From: Spirometra erinaceieuropaei
Lineage: Eukaryota > Platyhelminthes > Cestoda > Diphyllobothriidea > Diphyllobothriidae
Length of the DNA: 64,000 bases
NCBI GenBank assembly: GCA_902702965.1
Contig: CACRXP010000179.1
Coordinates: 847,316 to 911,315 of the forward strand
Reading direction: 5' to 3'
Each line of letters opens with the position of its first letter. The first letter of the stretch is position 1. Both the position numbers and the translations under genes were made by a program. This document shows positions 35,716 through 47,996 of this stretch, in pieces. A model generated the notes under the pieces. The model made no database searches, had not been told where the DNA came from, and saw only the letters and a list, made by a program, of their open reading frames with translations.

Positions 35716-35799
35716 AAATACTGCACATATATTGATATGGGTAAAGATTCGTGGTCCAGATATTGTATCGCGTTCATTATCCCCCGAAGAAGACAAAGA

Positions 35800-35885
35800 A
35801 GAAGAGAGTGCGAATTCATAGACCAAATTATATTTGGCCTGACGTTTCGGAAACTCTCTCGTTTCCATCATCAGAGTAATGTGTT
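35800..35885 (-). repeat. CTGATGA-hairpin-GAAACGTC motif
   Basis: On the minus strand, CTGATGA-T, stem GGAAAC, loop GAGAGA, stem GTTTCC, then GAAACGTCAGGCCAAATATAA. Related motifs are at 33790 (minus), 39775 (minus), 46205 (minus) and 46520 (plus). It resembles a hammerhead core with one extra base and almost no helix III, so I do not call it a ribozyme. Confidence 0.55.
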
Positions 35886-36840
35886 GGCTGTTTTTGCTGG
35901 CCTTGATTGTTTCAGCCTTTATGCCTACCCAGTATTTCTATGACTAAGCAAAACAACTCTGCGTCACTGTTCACTCATCCCGCTATTATAATATGAATGT
36001 CATTGTTTTGCCATCTTAAAATATTTCAGACGCTCATATCTATTTCGTGTTTGAAATGTGCCGCTATTAAAATTTCAGGCAACGGTAGGCCGTAGGATCC
36101 ACAACTAACTTGAGCAAGCCTTTGGACCGTGTCATACGTTTAATGCTGAGAGAGGGGATTTTAGGGGGGAGGGGGGACACGAAGGACGGAAAGCAAGAAA
36201 ACCCAAAAAAATAAATCTCTGCCTAGAGTCTTATCGTCCATGGTCATCTGGCAAAGAAAGCGAGCGCGACAATCAAGAAATAAACAAAAAAACAATTTTC
36301 ACAAAAAATGGACTTCGAATAACTGCCGCTTTTAAGTTTGTATTTCGCTAGGAAAGCAAGGAGATTTCAACCACTGGTAACGGTGCATAATAGGTGATGT
36401 TTACAGGCACACTGAATTTAATTGCAATGTTGGAATTGCAAAATACGTGAGGTCCTACGCCTTGCCGTTACCGAATTTCAAACTAATGTAGTAGGAATCG
36501 CCAAGTTTTGCTTCTACCTTTTTATCCGGTCATTGAAATTCAACTTAACAATGCTGAAACGCCGATAGATATTGCGCGCCATGTGAACTAGCCCGCAAGG
36601 TATCGTGAAGCCACTAGGAAAGAGGACGTTAACAATAGCAGTACAATCGAACTCTCGGATCAACTTGATTTGACAAAATTTGTGAGGGCAAACTGTGTAC
36701 AGATCGGATTTCTGCCGGTAGGACAGATTTCATACACAGCATCCTGCCTCTTCTGGGTCGCTCCCCATGGTCGGCTGTTGCAAATTGTCAGTCAATTTAT
36801 GAAGCGACTTTAAATAGTTTTCATTAAAACGGACTGCATA

Positions 36841-38820
36841 TACAGTAGGTGGACTAATCCATGAAGTGTCAACTAAAATTCCGAAATTCGTTTTCGTTTT
36901 GAAAAGATTAATTAAGTAGGGTTGTAAAACCAGTCATTATGCAGCATAATTTTACAATAATTCAGTTACCTCAGGACGCCGGCTTTCGAATAAACTTTTT
37001 TCGGCTGTATCCAAAAACCATACTCCGCAAAAGATGACTACTTATTTAGCATGCATTTTTTACCTTGATTTTCGATGCCCTTAAAGATTCAATTATATCT
37101 GATGGAAAACATGCATAAAAAATATTCATTCCTTTGCTCCTGCAGTAGAAATTTACGCCTTCTTTCAATTTTATACCCGAAGGAAGGGTATAATTCGGTT
37201 TTAAAGAAGTTTCTAATTGTGAGATTTTTTAATACCGTGAAATGGCCCTTCATAAAACGTCCTGTCTCTGCATTTACCAATGTAGCCTGTAAAGGTAACA
37301 ATTTGGTTCAAATCCACTGCTTAATTTTATGAATTTCATGTGGACTCCTCTTAATACCATAGAGAAATGCATGGAATTCCGTACGCGGAAATTAAACGGC
37401 TTGTAGTTTGGGAACCGTAAACGCAAGTGCAAAGCACGTTGGGTTCAAAATTATTCCGGTATTGGAAAAGTTATATAAAAATTATGCCCTTCCTTTGAGT
37501 ATAAAATTGAAAGAAAATATAATTTTCTACTGAATGAGCAAAAGAATGAATATTCTTATGTACAGTAGATGTGCTAACTCATGAAATGTTAACCATAATT
37601 TCGAAATGCGTTCTCATTTCGAAAAGATAAATTAAGTAGTGCTGTAAAACTAAACATTATGCAGCACCAATCTATAATAAGCCAGCCACCTCAGGGTGTC
37701 GGCTTTCGAAAGAACTTATTTTCGGCTGCATGCGAGATCTATACTCTGCAAAAACTGACTATTTATGTAGCGTGCAATTTTCTCATTGAGTTTCGATGCC
37801 CCTGAAAATTCAATTATATTTCATGGAAAACATGCATATAAATCTTCATTCTTTTACTTATTCGGTAGAAAATCACGTCTTCTTCCAATATCATACTCAA
37901 AAGAAGAGTATAATTCGGTTTAAAAAATTTCTAATTGTGAGATTTTTTTTATACCGCTAAATGGCCGTTCATGAAACGTCATGTATCTGCATTTACGAAT
38001 GTGGCTTGTAAAGTTAACAATATTGCTCCAATCCACTGCTTAATTTTATGAACTTCATATGGCCTCCTCTTAACACCGTAGAGAAATGCATGGTTTTCCG
38101 TACACGGAAAATATACAGCTTGTAGTTTTGAAACCCTGAATGCAAGTGTAACAGCAGGTCGGGTTCAAAATTATACGGGACTTATAAAGGTTTTTTAAAA
38201 CCGAATTATATTCTTATTTTGAGTATGAAATTGGAAGAAGACGTGATTTTCTACCGAATAAGTACAAGAATGAATATTTTTAAGCATGTTTTTCATGAAA
38301 TATAATTGAATTTTCATGGGCATCGAAAATCAATGCGAAAATTGCATGCTAGTTACGTAGTCATTTTTTGCAGAGTATAGATCTTGCATGCAGCCAAAAA
38401 TAAGTTCTTTCGAAAGCCGACACCCTGAGGTAACTGGATCATTATAGATTTATGTTGCATCATGATTAGTTTTACAACACTACTTAATTTATGTTTTCGA
38501 AACGAGAACGCATTTCGAAATTTTGGTTGACATTTCATGAGTTAGCACATCTACAGATATCATATATAATTGAATCCCTAAGGTCATCGAAAATCCATTC
38601 AAAAATGCATGCTACTTAATTAGTCATGTCTGCAGGGTGTGGTGCTTGCATACAGTCGAAAATAAGTTCATTCGAAAGCCGGCATCCTGAGGTAACTGAA
38701 TTACTATAGAATTTTGCTGTATGATGATTGGTTCTACAACCTTATTTAATTAATCTTTTCAAAAAGAAAACGCATTCCGGAATTTCTGTTGAAATTTCAT
38801 GAGTTAGCCCACTCACTGTA
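36841..38820. mobile_element. foldback element carrying a nested foldback copy
   Basis: Outer ends are TA|CAGTAGGTGGACTAATCC and GAGTTAGCCCACTCACTG|TA. The outer right arm is interrupted at 37560 and resumes near 38560. The outer copy is more diverged than the inner one, which fits an older element hit by a younger relative. Confidence 0.8.
37561..38555. mobile_element. nested (inner) foldback element
   Basis: Left end TA|CAGTAGATGTGCTAACTC; right end GAGTTAGCACATCTACA, missing the last bases. Arms and centre match the copy at 20980 closely. About 15 bp of the outer element around the insertion point appears lost. Confidence 0.8.
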
Positions 38821-41800
38821 TGTGGAGCTTATAAGGCCAGAAGGAAGGTGCGTCCGCCCACAAGAGAACGCGTCAGGTGCGTGCTTCGCGGACTATCGGG
38901 GCTGGCAAATAATCAATAATTCCCGTGCTGAACATCGTAATTCCATAATCAGTTATGAATAAAACTGCTCCCAGTAACTGGTCCATTTAAAATTCCTCAA
39001 GTATTCGAGAGCGTGGTAAATGCACTTATCTACCACGTTTTTTTATTATAAGACTTCTAAGGAATCGTAGAAGAACTGTAATTTTGCATTTCGCTGTCTA
39101 GCAGGAGTTGCCTACCGTCCATTTCACGACATTGCAACCTTTTTAGAACTATTCTGCCCCATCATTTTCTCGAAAAGAACATACCGTGGAATTTGATTTG
39201 CTACTTGAGTAATTACTTCACGTTTGACTACTGACGTGACATCCTTGTCATTAAATGAAAATGAAAGGTCTCCGGTCACGGCAATTTTTCGCTGCACGTG
39301 AATACTTGTTCGGACGTTTCAACTTGAAATTGAACATTTAAAGGCGGCAAAAGATTTGGCATTGATCGGTTGGAGCAGATTGTCTTATCAAATAAGGATG
39401 GTAAATATCTAAGAGTTTTTAGAGTCCTGGTATATTTGAGAGTAGAACAGGAAATAAATTACGGTCTGGATTTTGAAAATGAGAAAAAAACAAAAGACCG
39501 TTATTTAGGGAAGTGTATCGTCTAACTGACGAAATGGGCTCCTTTACTGCTCCTTCAGTACTTGCTATTTAAAATAGGAGGAACCAGGAATAAGACTCTG
39601 GCACTGAATAGTTTATGTCTTTTGTGGGCTACTGAAGCTTCGTCAACTTCGGTCATTTAACCTGTAAACATTAGAAGCTTCACCTTATTTTACAATGAAT
39701 TAAGTGACTGCTAAACGCAAGTATCGTTTGGCCCCTCAGTCTTTGAGGGTGAGGAAACGCGATGGGAAAAACAAGAAATTTTTCACCTTGACATTTCAGA
39801 TCCATAATCGAATTCATCATCAGAGACAACAGCCTTTAACTAACGTACTCTCAAATTCTCATCCAGCGGTGGAACACTTAGCAACTGAATCGGTTAACCG
39901 AACCAAACAAGGGGCATTTTTGACGTACTGGTCGTTGACAATCAGCCTCACTAGAAGGACGTCTAATAATTTGACTCAGACCAGGTTGACTTCAATTCAA
40001 ACTTTCAACCAGTGGACCGCAGTCTCAAGCACCGGCGGTGCTGCGGGGAGTATTCGATGTAATTCGGTACTGGTATAATGGTTGGTCACCGTAAATAAGC
40101 TAAGGATGGCCTTTAGAATCGTCTTTGTATTGGCCGGTAATATATTGTGGTCATTCGAGCTACTGTAAGGACAACGATCTGGAGTTAGTCTTGGGGCGTA
40201 TACAAAGTCTCCTCCTCGTTCTGCTCTCTGGCCAAATCTGTCATCCCACGTCTAAAGCTGCAGGTTAAAAAATGTGAAAGGATGTTCTGCTGATTGACCG
40301 TTTTGTCCGAAAATCTGCCACGATATGTTTTCATCTACAATTTTCATGTACTGAAGTCGAGTCGTGGTCGTCTGACGGTGACAGCCATCCAGAATTAACC
40401 ATTCCAGCTTCTATCATTGTCTTTGAAATTCTCGACCGCACTTGTTTCATGGTGCTCGATACCAACAGGAATCACGTCCCCCCCCACTCCCCTCTCGCAT
40501 TCTATACTGTGCACATGTGCATTTGATAAGGAGTTAACGCACTACCTTGATATTTGTGCCTGCTCTATGACCTTACCTGCGTCCACTGTATGCACTAGAA
40601 AAATGCAGAGCTGTATAATGGACTGTTTTGATTTGATTGGTCTATAGGACGGTCGTCATAATCAAGGCGGCAGTCGAGTCCTCAAAACTATAATGCAGCA
40701 TGCAGTAGTCAGGTCGTCTGAGGACCGACAGAGGTGTTTATAACCAGCCCAATTAGCAAATCCATGTGGGTCGCCTGGACGACGGAAGACTAAAAAAAGC
40801 AGGCCAATACATTCTTTGGCGACTAGTCGACTCCGAGCGGCGGAGATGGGGGGGAGCAGGGCTGGCAGGTCGACGCATGAGTTGGTGACCCGATCTCACA
40901 CTCCACGCCCTGTGAACACGGGTGAGTGAACGTTTACTGCTTACCGACCGTCACTGCTGGCTAACGCCCATGTGTGTCTGTGTGCACACGGCTTTCTCAA
41001 AACCTCACAATCGAATAGGCGTAGCCGAGATGTTCGCACAAAACCACACTCACCCTACGAGCCTGCTCAGGAAGAAATCACGATAGAAGACGACAAGGGA
41101 TTGCATAGGCGTTTTTAGTGCCGTTCACGTCGAATTAGTCCTCGGCTTGTTTATGCGACCTGACTCTCAAGATTGCAGTGTTATTGTCGAATCTGTGGAC
41201 TCCAAAGTGCGACGCCGCGGCTACGGCAGTAACCGTGAATGAGAAAAACCCGTCCTGCGGAGGTTTTCCTTTAACCGGGCTGATTGAGTCGAGGTAGCCG
41301 ACTGTCAGAGACTAGAGCGTGCCGGTTGGCAATGTTGAAGACGGACCGTGGGAGACATCAAACCCACGCCGATATGGGTTCGCTGAAGAGCTATCACGAG
41401 GCATTTCTAAAGTTGAACATTTGACTACTCAGCTGTTTACGACCTGTGTTTTCACATTCCCCATATGCTCCTAAGCTTTATTCCAATGCGCCTCTTGACC
41501 CCCAGCCAGTAGGGAAGCAGACTTCAAAATGCCATGAACGACTACCGACTCGCTTTGGTCAATTTAATCACTGGGGATTTGGTATTTCTCCATCTGAGTC
41601 CTCTGGAGCTCACGTATTCCTTCTTTCCGTAACGCTGTTAAGAAGTTAGACAAGGAATTTATGCAGATCATAGTCTGGGTACGGGTGCACCTGCCTTGCC
41701 TGTTAAACTTATTATCTCATTATTTGCTGCATTCATTGTCACTTCATCTGACGTGATGATCCTACACGGATACTAGATCATATAGGGCAAATTTTGAATG

Positions 41801-42940
41801 CAGCGCGGATGACAACTCCCACGCATAACTGATTGGCGGAATGCTAATCGAGGCATAGGATATTGAAATAGTCTTTTTACGGGGTTGTTCGTAAACTGCG
41901 CGTCCAGTGAGGACGCCAAGCAAATCAATAAGGAGAATTCTAGTTCCCTTGTCTTTTTGATGTTTCCCCCACATCAGTGGTTGTTTGAAGCCTCGGGGCA
42001 AAAGGCATGATAACGTTTCATCTGGCTGTCGGAATGGTTAAAGGCTACATCTATCAGACATGAATAACGGTCGGTTATTCAGGATGTAAGGTTGTCTTTT
42101 ATGGGACATGTCCTGGCATGACGAGTTCGATACTGAAGATATACCAAGCTGAGAGACGGGGGGACCTCATAGAGCATTTCGGCAAGTTTAAGAACGAATG
42201 AATAGAACCCTAATGAAAGTGGCCTTTAAACATTGTCGTTATTTTACTTCTTCCCTTGACACTGAAAGGTGTCCGCAGCACACTTTTTACTATACTGCCG
42301 AAATTCAATCCGTTAGTTGGCCTCAAGCGTGTCACTTCATAACAAGTTCCCGTTCATATGTTTCAAAAGAGGTATGTTTCTTTCGCGTTAAGCTTTGACC
42401 TCTACTTTAAAAACTGGCGCTTTGTCGACCATGCAAATCTCAAAGCGCTAAACTGTACTTGTCCTCATCATTACTTAAAAGCCAAGCCGCCCTAGTAGAG
42501 TCGTTGTTTATTGTATGCAACGGTAGTATAGGAATATAGCCGGAGCTCGTTGGAGAAAAGTGCAAGATTTCTGTAATAATAGACGCCGTAGCCTACAACC
42601 ATTTGGTTAATGCAGTACAAAAAATGTTGCCTAAAGTCCCTGAAGTACATCGGAAAAAGGTTGTCTGTTAACAAGTTTTCTTGAAAAGATTCGGTATTGT
42701 TGTGCAAAATTATTAAAGTTGGGTCACCTGAATACGTGTGAAAATAAAAATAAGAATTAGAAAGACCGATCGCGTTCGCCGCATTTTTTGCCATTCGACA
42801 TATTTTACCGCATTACTGAAGGGATAAAATCGTTTAAGGGATTGGCGTTTGTCCACGGCACAAGTTCCTGAAAAATATCCGTAAAGACCACTCAACTTCC
42901 AAAACATTTCTGCAAATATTCCCATGTTACACTTTAAAGT
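38821..42940. other. unidentified intronic sequence
   Basis: One worn CTGATGA hairpin motif lies at about 39775-39835 (minus: CTGATGATGAATTCG, GAAATGTCAAGG). The other open frames here (39704-40078, 40417-40647, 42492-43015) resemble nothing I know. Confidence 0.45.
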
Positions 42941-42944
42941 CAAC

Positions 42945-42984
42945 TTGGCAAACACGTGTTTTCGGTAATTCTTCGTCAGGCCAA
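42945..42984 (-). ncRNA. family-B hammerhead motif, best copy
   Basis: On the minus strand: TTGGC, core CTGACGA, short loop AGAATTACC, core GAAA, helix III AACAC/GTGTT, then T and GCCAA. TTGGC/GCCAA gives a perfect 5-bp helix I. Helix II is very weak (about one pair). It lies about 210 nt beyond the PLE endonuclease fragment at 43197-43481 on the same strand, so it fits the terminal repeat of that PLE. Confidence 0.65.
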
Positions 42985-43196
42985 TAGAGTTAAATGAAGG
43001 AATAAAAATGTACAAAATTAACAGCGTTTATCTGTGTCTCAAAGGCCATTAAGTCATTAACACTCATTTTCCCCACGCAGCCCCCATGACGAGGTCGGCG
43101 TGTTTTGGTCTTCAGTGCTACGGAGGGAGGTAAGAGAGTCCTTGAGTGATGTTCTTGAATTGACTACACGAGGTACACACCACTGTAATTAGGGAT

Positions 43197-43481
43197 TTAG
43201 GGTGGCATTTCATCATCACTTGAGGTTGACGTTGGCTGCGTTGGAGAGAGCGTTTGTGTCAGCGTTTTCTGACAGCATAGCACTGGATTCGCTAGCCGTA
43301 TAGCCACTGTCTTGACCGTTGCTAGCATCCTTTGGTGTGGACCTTTAGAGAAGTTTTTTGATGTCCGGTACGCAGTCTGAAATGCTTCCCTTGCATGAAC
43401 TTGGTGATTCTTATCGATTAAATGTGCGGGAATGGAACTTGGAATCAATCGGGTCTCATCTCTGCCTAGACGGGTGGGCAT
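43197..43481 (-). pseudogene. Penelope-like endonuclease C-terminal fragment
   Basis: The minus strand encodes RLIPSSIPAHLIDKNHQVHA, REAFQTAYRTSKNF and TVKTVAIRLANPVLCCQK. It is homologous to the plus-strand fragment at 14958-15245 and to the C-terminal part of the PLE endonuclease at 19740-19915. The GIY motif is absent. The fragment is bracketed by inverted family-B hammerhead motifs at 42945 (minus) and 43563 (plus). Confidence 0.7.
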
Positions 43482-43499
43482 AGGTGTTAATGACTTTAT

Positions 43500-43625
43500 C
43501 GCCCTTGAGACACCTATGAATATTGTTAATTTTGTTTATTTTCGTTCCTACATGTAACTGTATTTGCCTGACGAGGAATTATCGAAAACACATGTTCGCC
43601 AAATTGACTTTTCAGGTTCAAATAA
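43500..43625 (+). ncRNA. family-B hammerhead motif (43563-43603) with PLE tail
   Basis: TTTGC, core CTGACGA, GGAATTATC, core GAAA, helix III AACA/TGTT, C, then GCCAA. Helix I has one mismatch. The preceding ~65 nt (CCCTTGAGACACCTATG, TGTTAATTTTGT, CATGTAACTGTATT) are shared with the opposite-strand copy at 42945-43060. Confidence 0.6.
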
Positions 43626-44524
43626 ATGTCAGGGCTTCTTGGAAGATAAGCTTCGTTGAGTTTCGGCAGCACTTACAGGCTCAAATTCTCATTTCTGCTT
43701 CTTCATTAGCAAAATTACGAGGGGAGTGGATAATGTAACGCGAATATGAGCGCTGAGTGGTTAAAAAAGTTTAAATTTTAGATAGCACTCTAGAAATCCA
43801 AAAAACATTGACAGTATGCCGCCCAGCAGGCCCTTAGGGCAGAACGCAAGGACGCCCGCCTGCCTCATGGGTGGCCGGTTATTTGGCTTGGATTAGAAGA
43901 GGGTGATTAAATGAAGGGAAGAATTGGGGTAATTAGGCAGATTTGCTGGAGATGGTGATGTTGATGAAGAAAGCGATGACTGAAGGAGGAGGGAACAGTA
44001 ATGAAGAAGACGACAGTGATGGGGACAGTGACCTGCTTGGGGGGAGAGCGAGTTTGAAAAACATAAGGAGGGAGAAACGCAATGAACAAAGAAGAGGATT
44101 GCGAAAGAAAGAAAATTGGGTGAGAGCGAGACGAGGACAAGAGATTGGGGGCTACTGAGGGATTGGTGCGGCAGGCGATCGTTTTATCAATTATCTCAAA
44201 TGCGGCACTAGGCGTAGTGGTAGAAGCAGTGACGTTACTGATGGTAGAAATGGTAATACTGTTACTACCACTGCTGCCGCTACTACTAATGGTCATCTTA
44301 AAGTCAGCAGTAGTCGGGGTATGGACTGTAGTAATTGTTAGGGCTTCAGGAGTATACAAGTCAGAAAAATAAGAAATTAAGAAGAGAAACAGAGACAGAA
44401 CTAGATAGAGGGGTCGGTTTCGTTGGCAGCCGTCACAGCGGTCCCACCAAAAAATACTTCTTTTAGTATCGCTAGCTAAATTAGTAGTTTCTTGTGCAGT
44501 TGTAAAAGGAGTATATGTAGTATC

Positions 44525-44609
<85 letters not shown>

Positions 44610-44637
44610 ATAGTAGTAGTGGTAGAAGTAGTGATAA
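44525..44637 (+). repeat. (AGT)n microsatellite
   Basis: About 113 bp of AGT repeat with a few interruptions (GGT, AAT, GAAG). It causes poly-Ser, poly-Thr, poly-Tyr and poly-Leu frames that are not genes. Confidence 0.95.
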
Positions 44638-44679
44638 AAATAGTGGTGATACCGCGAGCTCGACGGTACAATCCACCTG

Positions 44680-44875
44680 CGCCCACCTGCCGCCCACCTT
44701 CTTGACCATGTCTTGACACCGGATCCAGGTGGGGGAGGAGGAAGGAGAGTGGTGGGTGCTATGCAGGTATACATTTACTATAAACTAAATCACGCATAGG
44801 TCACCGTGCTTGCTTCACTTTGTTGTGGGGCACACGGTGGACATCGTCGGCAACGACGGCCGAAATATCGATGGT
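44680..44875 (+). repeat. GC-rich interspersed repeat (plus)
   Basis: CTTCTTGACCATGTCTTGACACC, CAGGTGGGGGAGGAG, TATAAACTAAATCACGC and TTGTGGGGCACACGGTGG follow the copy at 10540. It sits between two AGT microsatellites. Confidence 0.7.
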
Positions 44876-44898
44876 GGTAGTAGTAGTAGTAGTAGTAT

Positions 44899-44951
<53 letters not shown>

Positions 44952-44952
44952 A
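44876..44952 (+). repeat. (GTA)n microsatellite
   Basis: About 77 bp of AGT/GTA repeat directly after the GC-rich repeat. Confidence 0.95.
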
Positions 44953-45039
44953 TGACAATAATGGTTACTGCAGTAGTGTTAACCGTAATAGTAGTTATGC
45001 TGGAAATTCGTTCACCGGTCGTCAGAATGTATCTACAGC

Positions 45040-45165
45040 CCCACAGGCAGCCGCACAGCGACTTGTAACAAATGAACCGAAACACAACTGACAAAGAAAA
45101 TGTAAACTGAGGTAGCCATTTCCGGTGTATAAGTCAGACAACCATACCCCACCCCAGGTGCGGGA
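45040..45165 (-). repeat. decayed family-A retrozyme fragment
   Basis: GGCAGCCGCACAGCGAC (minus CTGTGCGGCTGCC), ACTGACAAAGA, GGTAGCCATTTCCGG and CAGACAACCATACCCC match the unit around the hammerhead, but the core is destroyed. Confidence 0.55.
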
Positions 45166-45297
45166 GCACCCCAGAACCCTTTTTGTTACTAAACGTTAGT
45201 AAGTCCAACTCTGTGAATATTAAGCTACGGCGTTGCTGTTCCATAATATGAGAAAGAAAGGCAGTGATGACACTACACGTGTAAGTAGAAAAAGAAG

Positions 45298-45300
45298 TTA

Positions 45301-45355
<55 letters not shown>

Positions 45356-45430
45356 CTTGGTAGTATAGTAGTAGTAGGAGGAGGAGGAGGGAGAAGAAGA
45401 AGAAGAAGAAGAAGAAGAAGAAGAAGAAGA
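45298..45430 (+). repeat. compound (AGT)n then (GGA)n/(GAA)n microsatellite
   Basis: AGT units to about 45356, then GGA units, then GAA units to 45430. No coding potential. Confidence 0.95.
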
Positions 45431-46184
45431 CGAGCCGGGGGTGGGCAAGAAGAAAAATGTGGCATGGAAACAGTTATAGCAGCATGGAGACGGCGTGTTT
45501 CATCTATTTATTTAACTTTATTGCAAGCACTATTGTCCCTTTTTACAGTATGAATCGTGATGATGTTTGCAAACATGCCCACTAACAGACAGCTCAGGCT
45601 AATCAATCTAGCCGATCTCATGGAGTGTTTCTCCCCAGGCTCGATTGCCTGTTTCTGGAAATCAAGAGAGCGCAGCATACTCTCTTCCTCAACAGTCATT
45701 CTTTGTGTTTACGGCTGAAGGCTTTTAAAATTCCATACTTGAAAACTCAAAGAACGGTATTAGATGAGAACTGACAAATATGGGTCATAGGTGGAAACAA
45801 CTGTTTCATGTTTATTTATATCCTATCGAGTCGATGAAAATGGAATAATAGAACCTCGGTTTTACAATGCTCACTTATTAAACTGACCTCAAACGTGGTT
45901 CGGGTGTCCATAGGAGTTTCGATTTTAGTCTGTGGTACCAGTCGGTTGTACGAATGACTGTCAACCCAGTCTCTGTTGGTCTACCAGTAATATGGTTTAC
46001 TTGGTCGCTATATCGTCTGGTAGACCAGTCGCTTTTTGCTACCATTATCTCCCGAAGCCGGAGCCAGCCTCCTCCGCCACGTCTGTCAAAGCGGCAGGTG
46101 TCCTTTTGAATAGTAACTGCGATCTACCTGAGAAGTCCAAGAACTACGAGGCACCAAGCAATCTGTCGAAGATTCAATACAGTT

Positions 46185-46610
46185 TAAAAGAAGACGAAGG
46201 TACGATCACTGGGACGGTAGATTTATTGGCCTTAGCTTGCAAACTCGAACTGGAGTTCATCATCAGAGACTGCTAGAGTGCAGCAACATGTGAACATTTA
46301 TATCGTGTTATCACTCACTGCGTCCATGCAACCAGGTGGCGCAAATCACATCGCCGCGAAGTACAAACGCCGTCACCACGCCGAGGGACCATTGTGGGCT
46401 AGGTAGCACAAACCAGACCTAGCCACGGACGTAGTCCCCTCTCCCCCTCCCTCCCCCCCCCCACGGCACAACGATATAAATGCTCACACGTTGCTGCACT
46501 CTAGCAGTGTCTCATGATGAACCCCAGTTCAAGTTCGAAATCTAAGGTCGACAAATCTACCGTCACAGTGATCGTGTCTTCGTCTTCTTTTAAACAAGAA
46601 CCTGAGATGC
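46185..46610. repeat. ~425-bp palindrome with hairpin motifs in both arms
   Basis: The left arm runs GACGGTAGATTTATTGGCC, TCATCATCAGAG and CTAGAGTGCAGCAAC. The right arm is its inverted copy (GTTGCTGCACTCTAG, CTCATGATGAAC, GACAAATCTACCGTC). The unpaired centre (46315-46460) includes a C-rich run. Each arm carries one CTGATGA-hairpin-type motif (46205-46275 minus, 46515-46560 plus). Confidence 0.65.
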
Positions 46611-47333
46611 GCATATTCTCTTCCATTCAATACGATTTCCTTATCTAACACGAACGGGTGAGAACCAAATCTCTGGTTCCGAAACCTTCCACCATCCGGC
46701 ATGTTAATCGTCAGACTAGGACCGGCGTGCATCATGTCCCCTTCAAAGTCAAGGACATCATGGTTCTCGAGATTTGACCGGTCGAACTAACTATCACCTT
46801 TTGGGCATTGTGGATTAATTGGGAAAAGAGACTAAATATCTTTTGCGAAAAATACCCGTCTTATGATTCATCAACTCAATATCCCAGAACCAGCCTATGC
46901 AACACAATAACTTGTTCAGCATTGTCCATTATCGCGTCTAAAACCGGCATTCGCTCATACTAACGAAAGATCCGAATTGCTATGTTGAAACCAAATGTAA
47001 ATATTTCGTTACCAGTACGAATTATCAATCAACGCAAAATCTCCCCAACGGCCAGCGACTTAGGCCCTCTACAGTGCACAACATGACCATCTAAAACGGC
47101 TCATAGTGCCTGCAGGACAGGACTCGGGACTAAGAATCCCTCATAGCATTGGCGGCCTTGGATTAAATTCCAGGGAAATTAAGGCTACGAGTGGGTTCAG
47201 GGCTAGGATTGAGTTTGAGGACTGGGTTAGGGCTAGTGTTAGAACGCGGGAGTAAGTGCCGTTCCTGGAAATGGACGTAAGGCCATCCGTATTGTCAGAA
47301 GATGTGTTCCTACTACCGTATCTTGCCTCCTGC

Positions 47334-47493
<160 letters not shown>

Positions 47494-47590
47494 GCGCAGT
47501 TGCCTTAGACGGAAAACCTTCGATTTTTTTACATCTCGGTGACAACGGACTCACGCCTCAAAAAGGGCATATTGACAACACTTCACTCAC

Positions 47591-47996
47591 CGAGACCTCC
47601 ACGTAGAGGGGTGGCTGATCATCACTGAGCAACTTCACCTCCACGACGAAGAAGGTGTTGGCCAACTCACTGCTGCGACCACTCACGTTCGGCATAGGGT
47701 TGTACACGACGGCACTGGTGTATGTAGTCGCCTTGCCATCCGTGTACTGTTCATCCATAGATTTTTGGCTATTGAGAGATTGCGAAGTGATGGCAAACTT
47801 GATCTGGGAGTCCTGTCCAGGAACAACGGCGCCAGCGCCGTCAATGCCTACGTTTGAGACTGAGAAGGAGGGTGTTGTGGCCGGGGTAGAACATGCGTGG
47901 CCGTCGGCTCCGCCGTGTCGGGGCTCCAGGGAATGAGAGTTTCGTGTCCTCATTATCATCGAGCTCCCCCGACGACGGGGCGAGGAGGGTGTAGAA
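47591..47996 (-). CDS. FERM gene exon: linker plus start of F1 lobe
   Basis: The exon is 406 bp. It is preceded by a pyrimidine-rich tract ending CTGCAG and followed by the strong donor TCG|GTGAGT. It starts with one base of a split codon and ends in phase 0. The first ~110 residues are rich in Ser, Pro, Arg and Thr and look disordered. The last ~20 residues contain VVEVKLLSDDQPPLYVEV, which fits the first two beta strands of a FERM F1 lobe (compare the VRLLDDSE-type start in other FERM proteins). The next exon, 26.9 kb away, continues the lobe exactly where the family expects it. An ATG at 47959 is in frame, but the frame is open further upstream to the acceptor, so I do not take it as the start. 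A 160-bp GAT repeat lies about 100 bp inside the following intron. Confidence 0.8.

Noticed and set aside
35800..35885. Calling the CTGATGA-hairpin-GAAACGTC motif a hammerhead ribozyme
   Set aside because: There is an extra base between the CTGATGA core and helix II, helix III is only ACGT, and helix I pairs for just two bases.
43907..45553. Frames rich in Ser, Thr, Tyr, Leu or Arg, up to 270 aa
   Set aside because: They are translations of AGT and GAA microsatellites on both strands, with no conserved flanks.
45932..46276. 114-aa plus-strand frame as a gene
   Set aside because: Its end is antisense to the hairpin motif in the 46185-46610 palindrome, and there is no domain.
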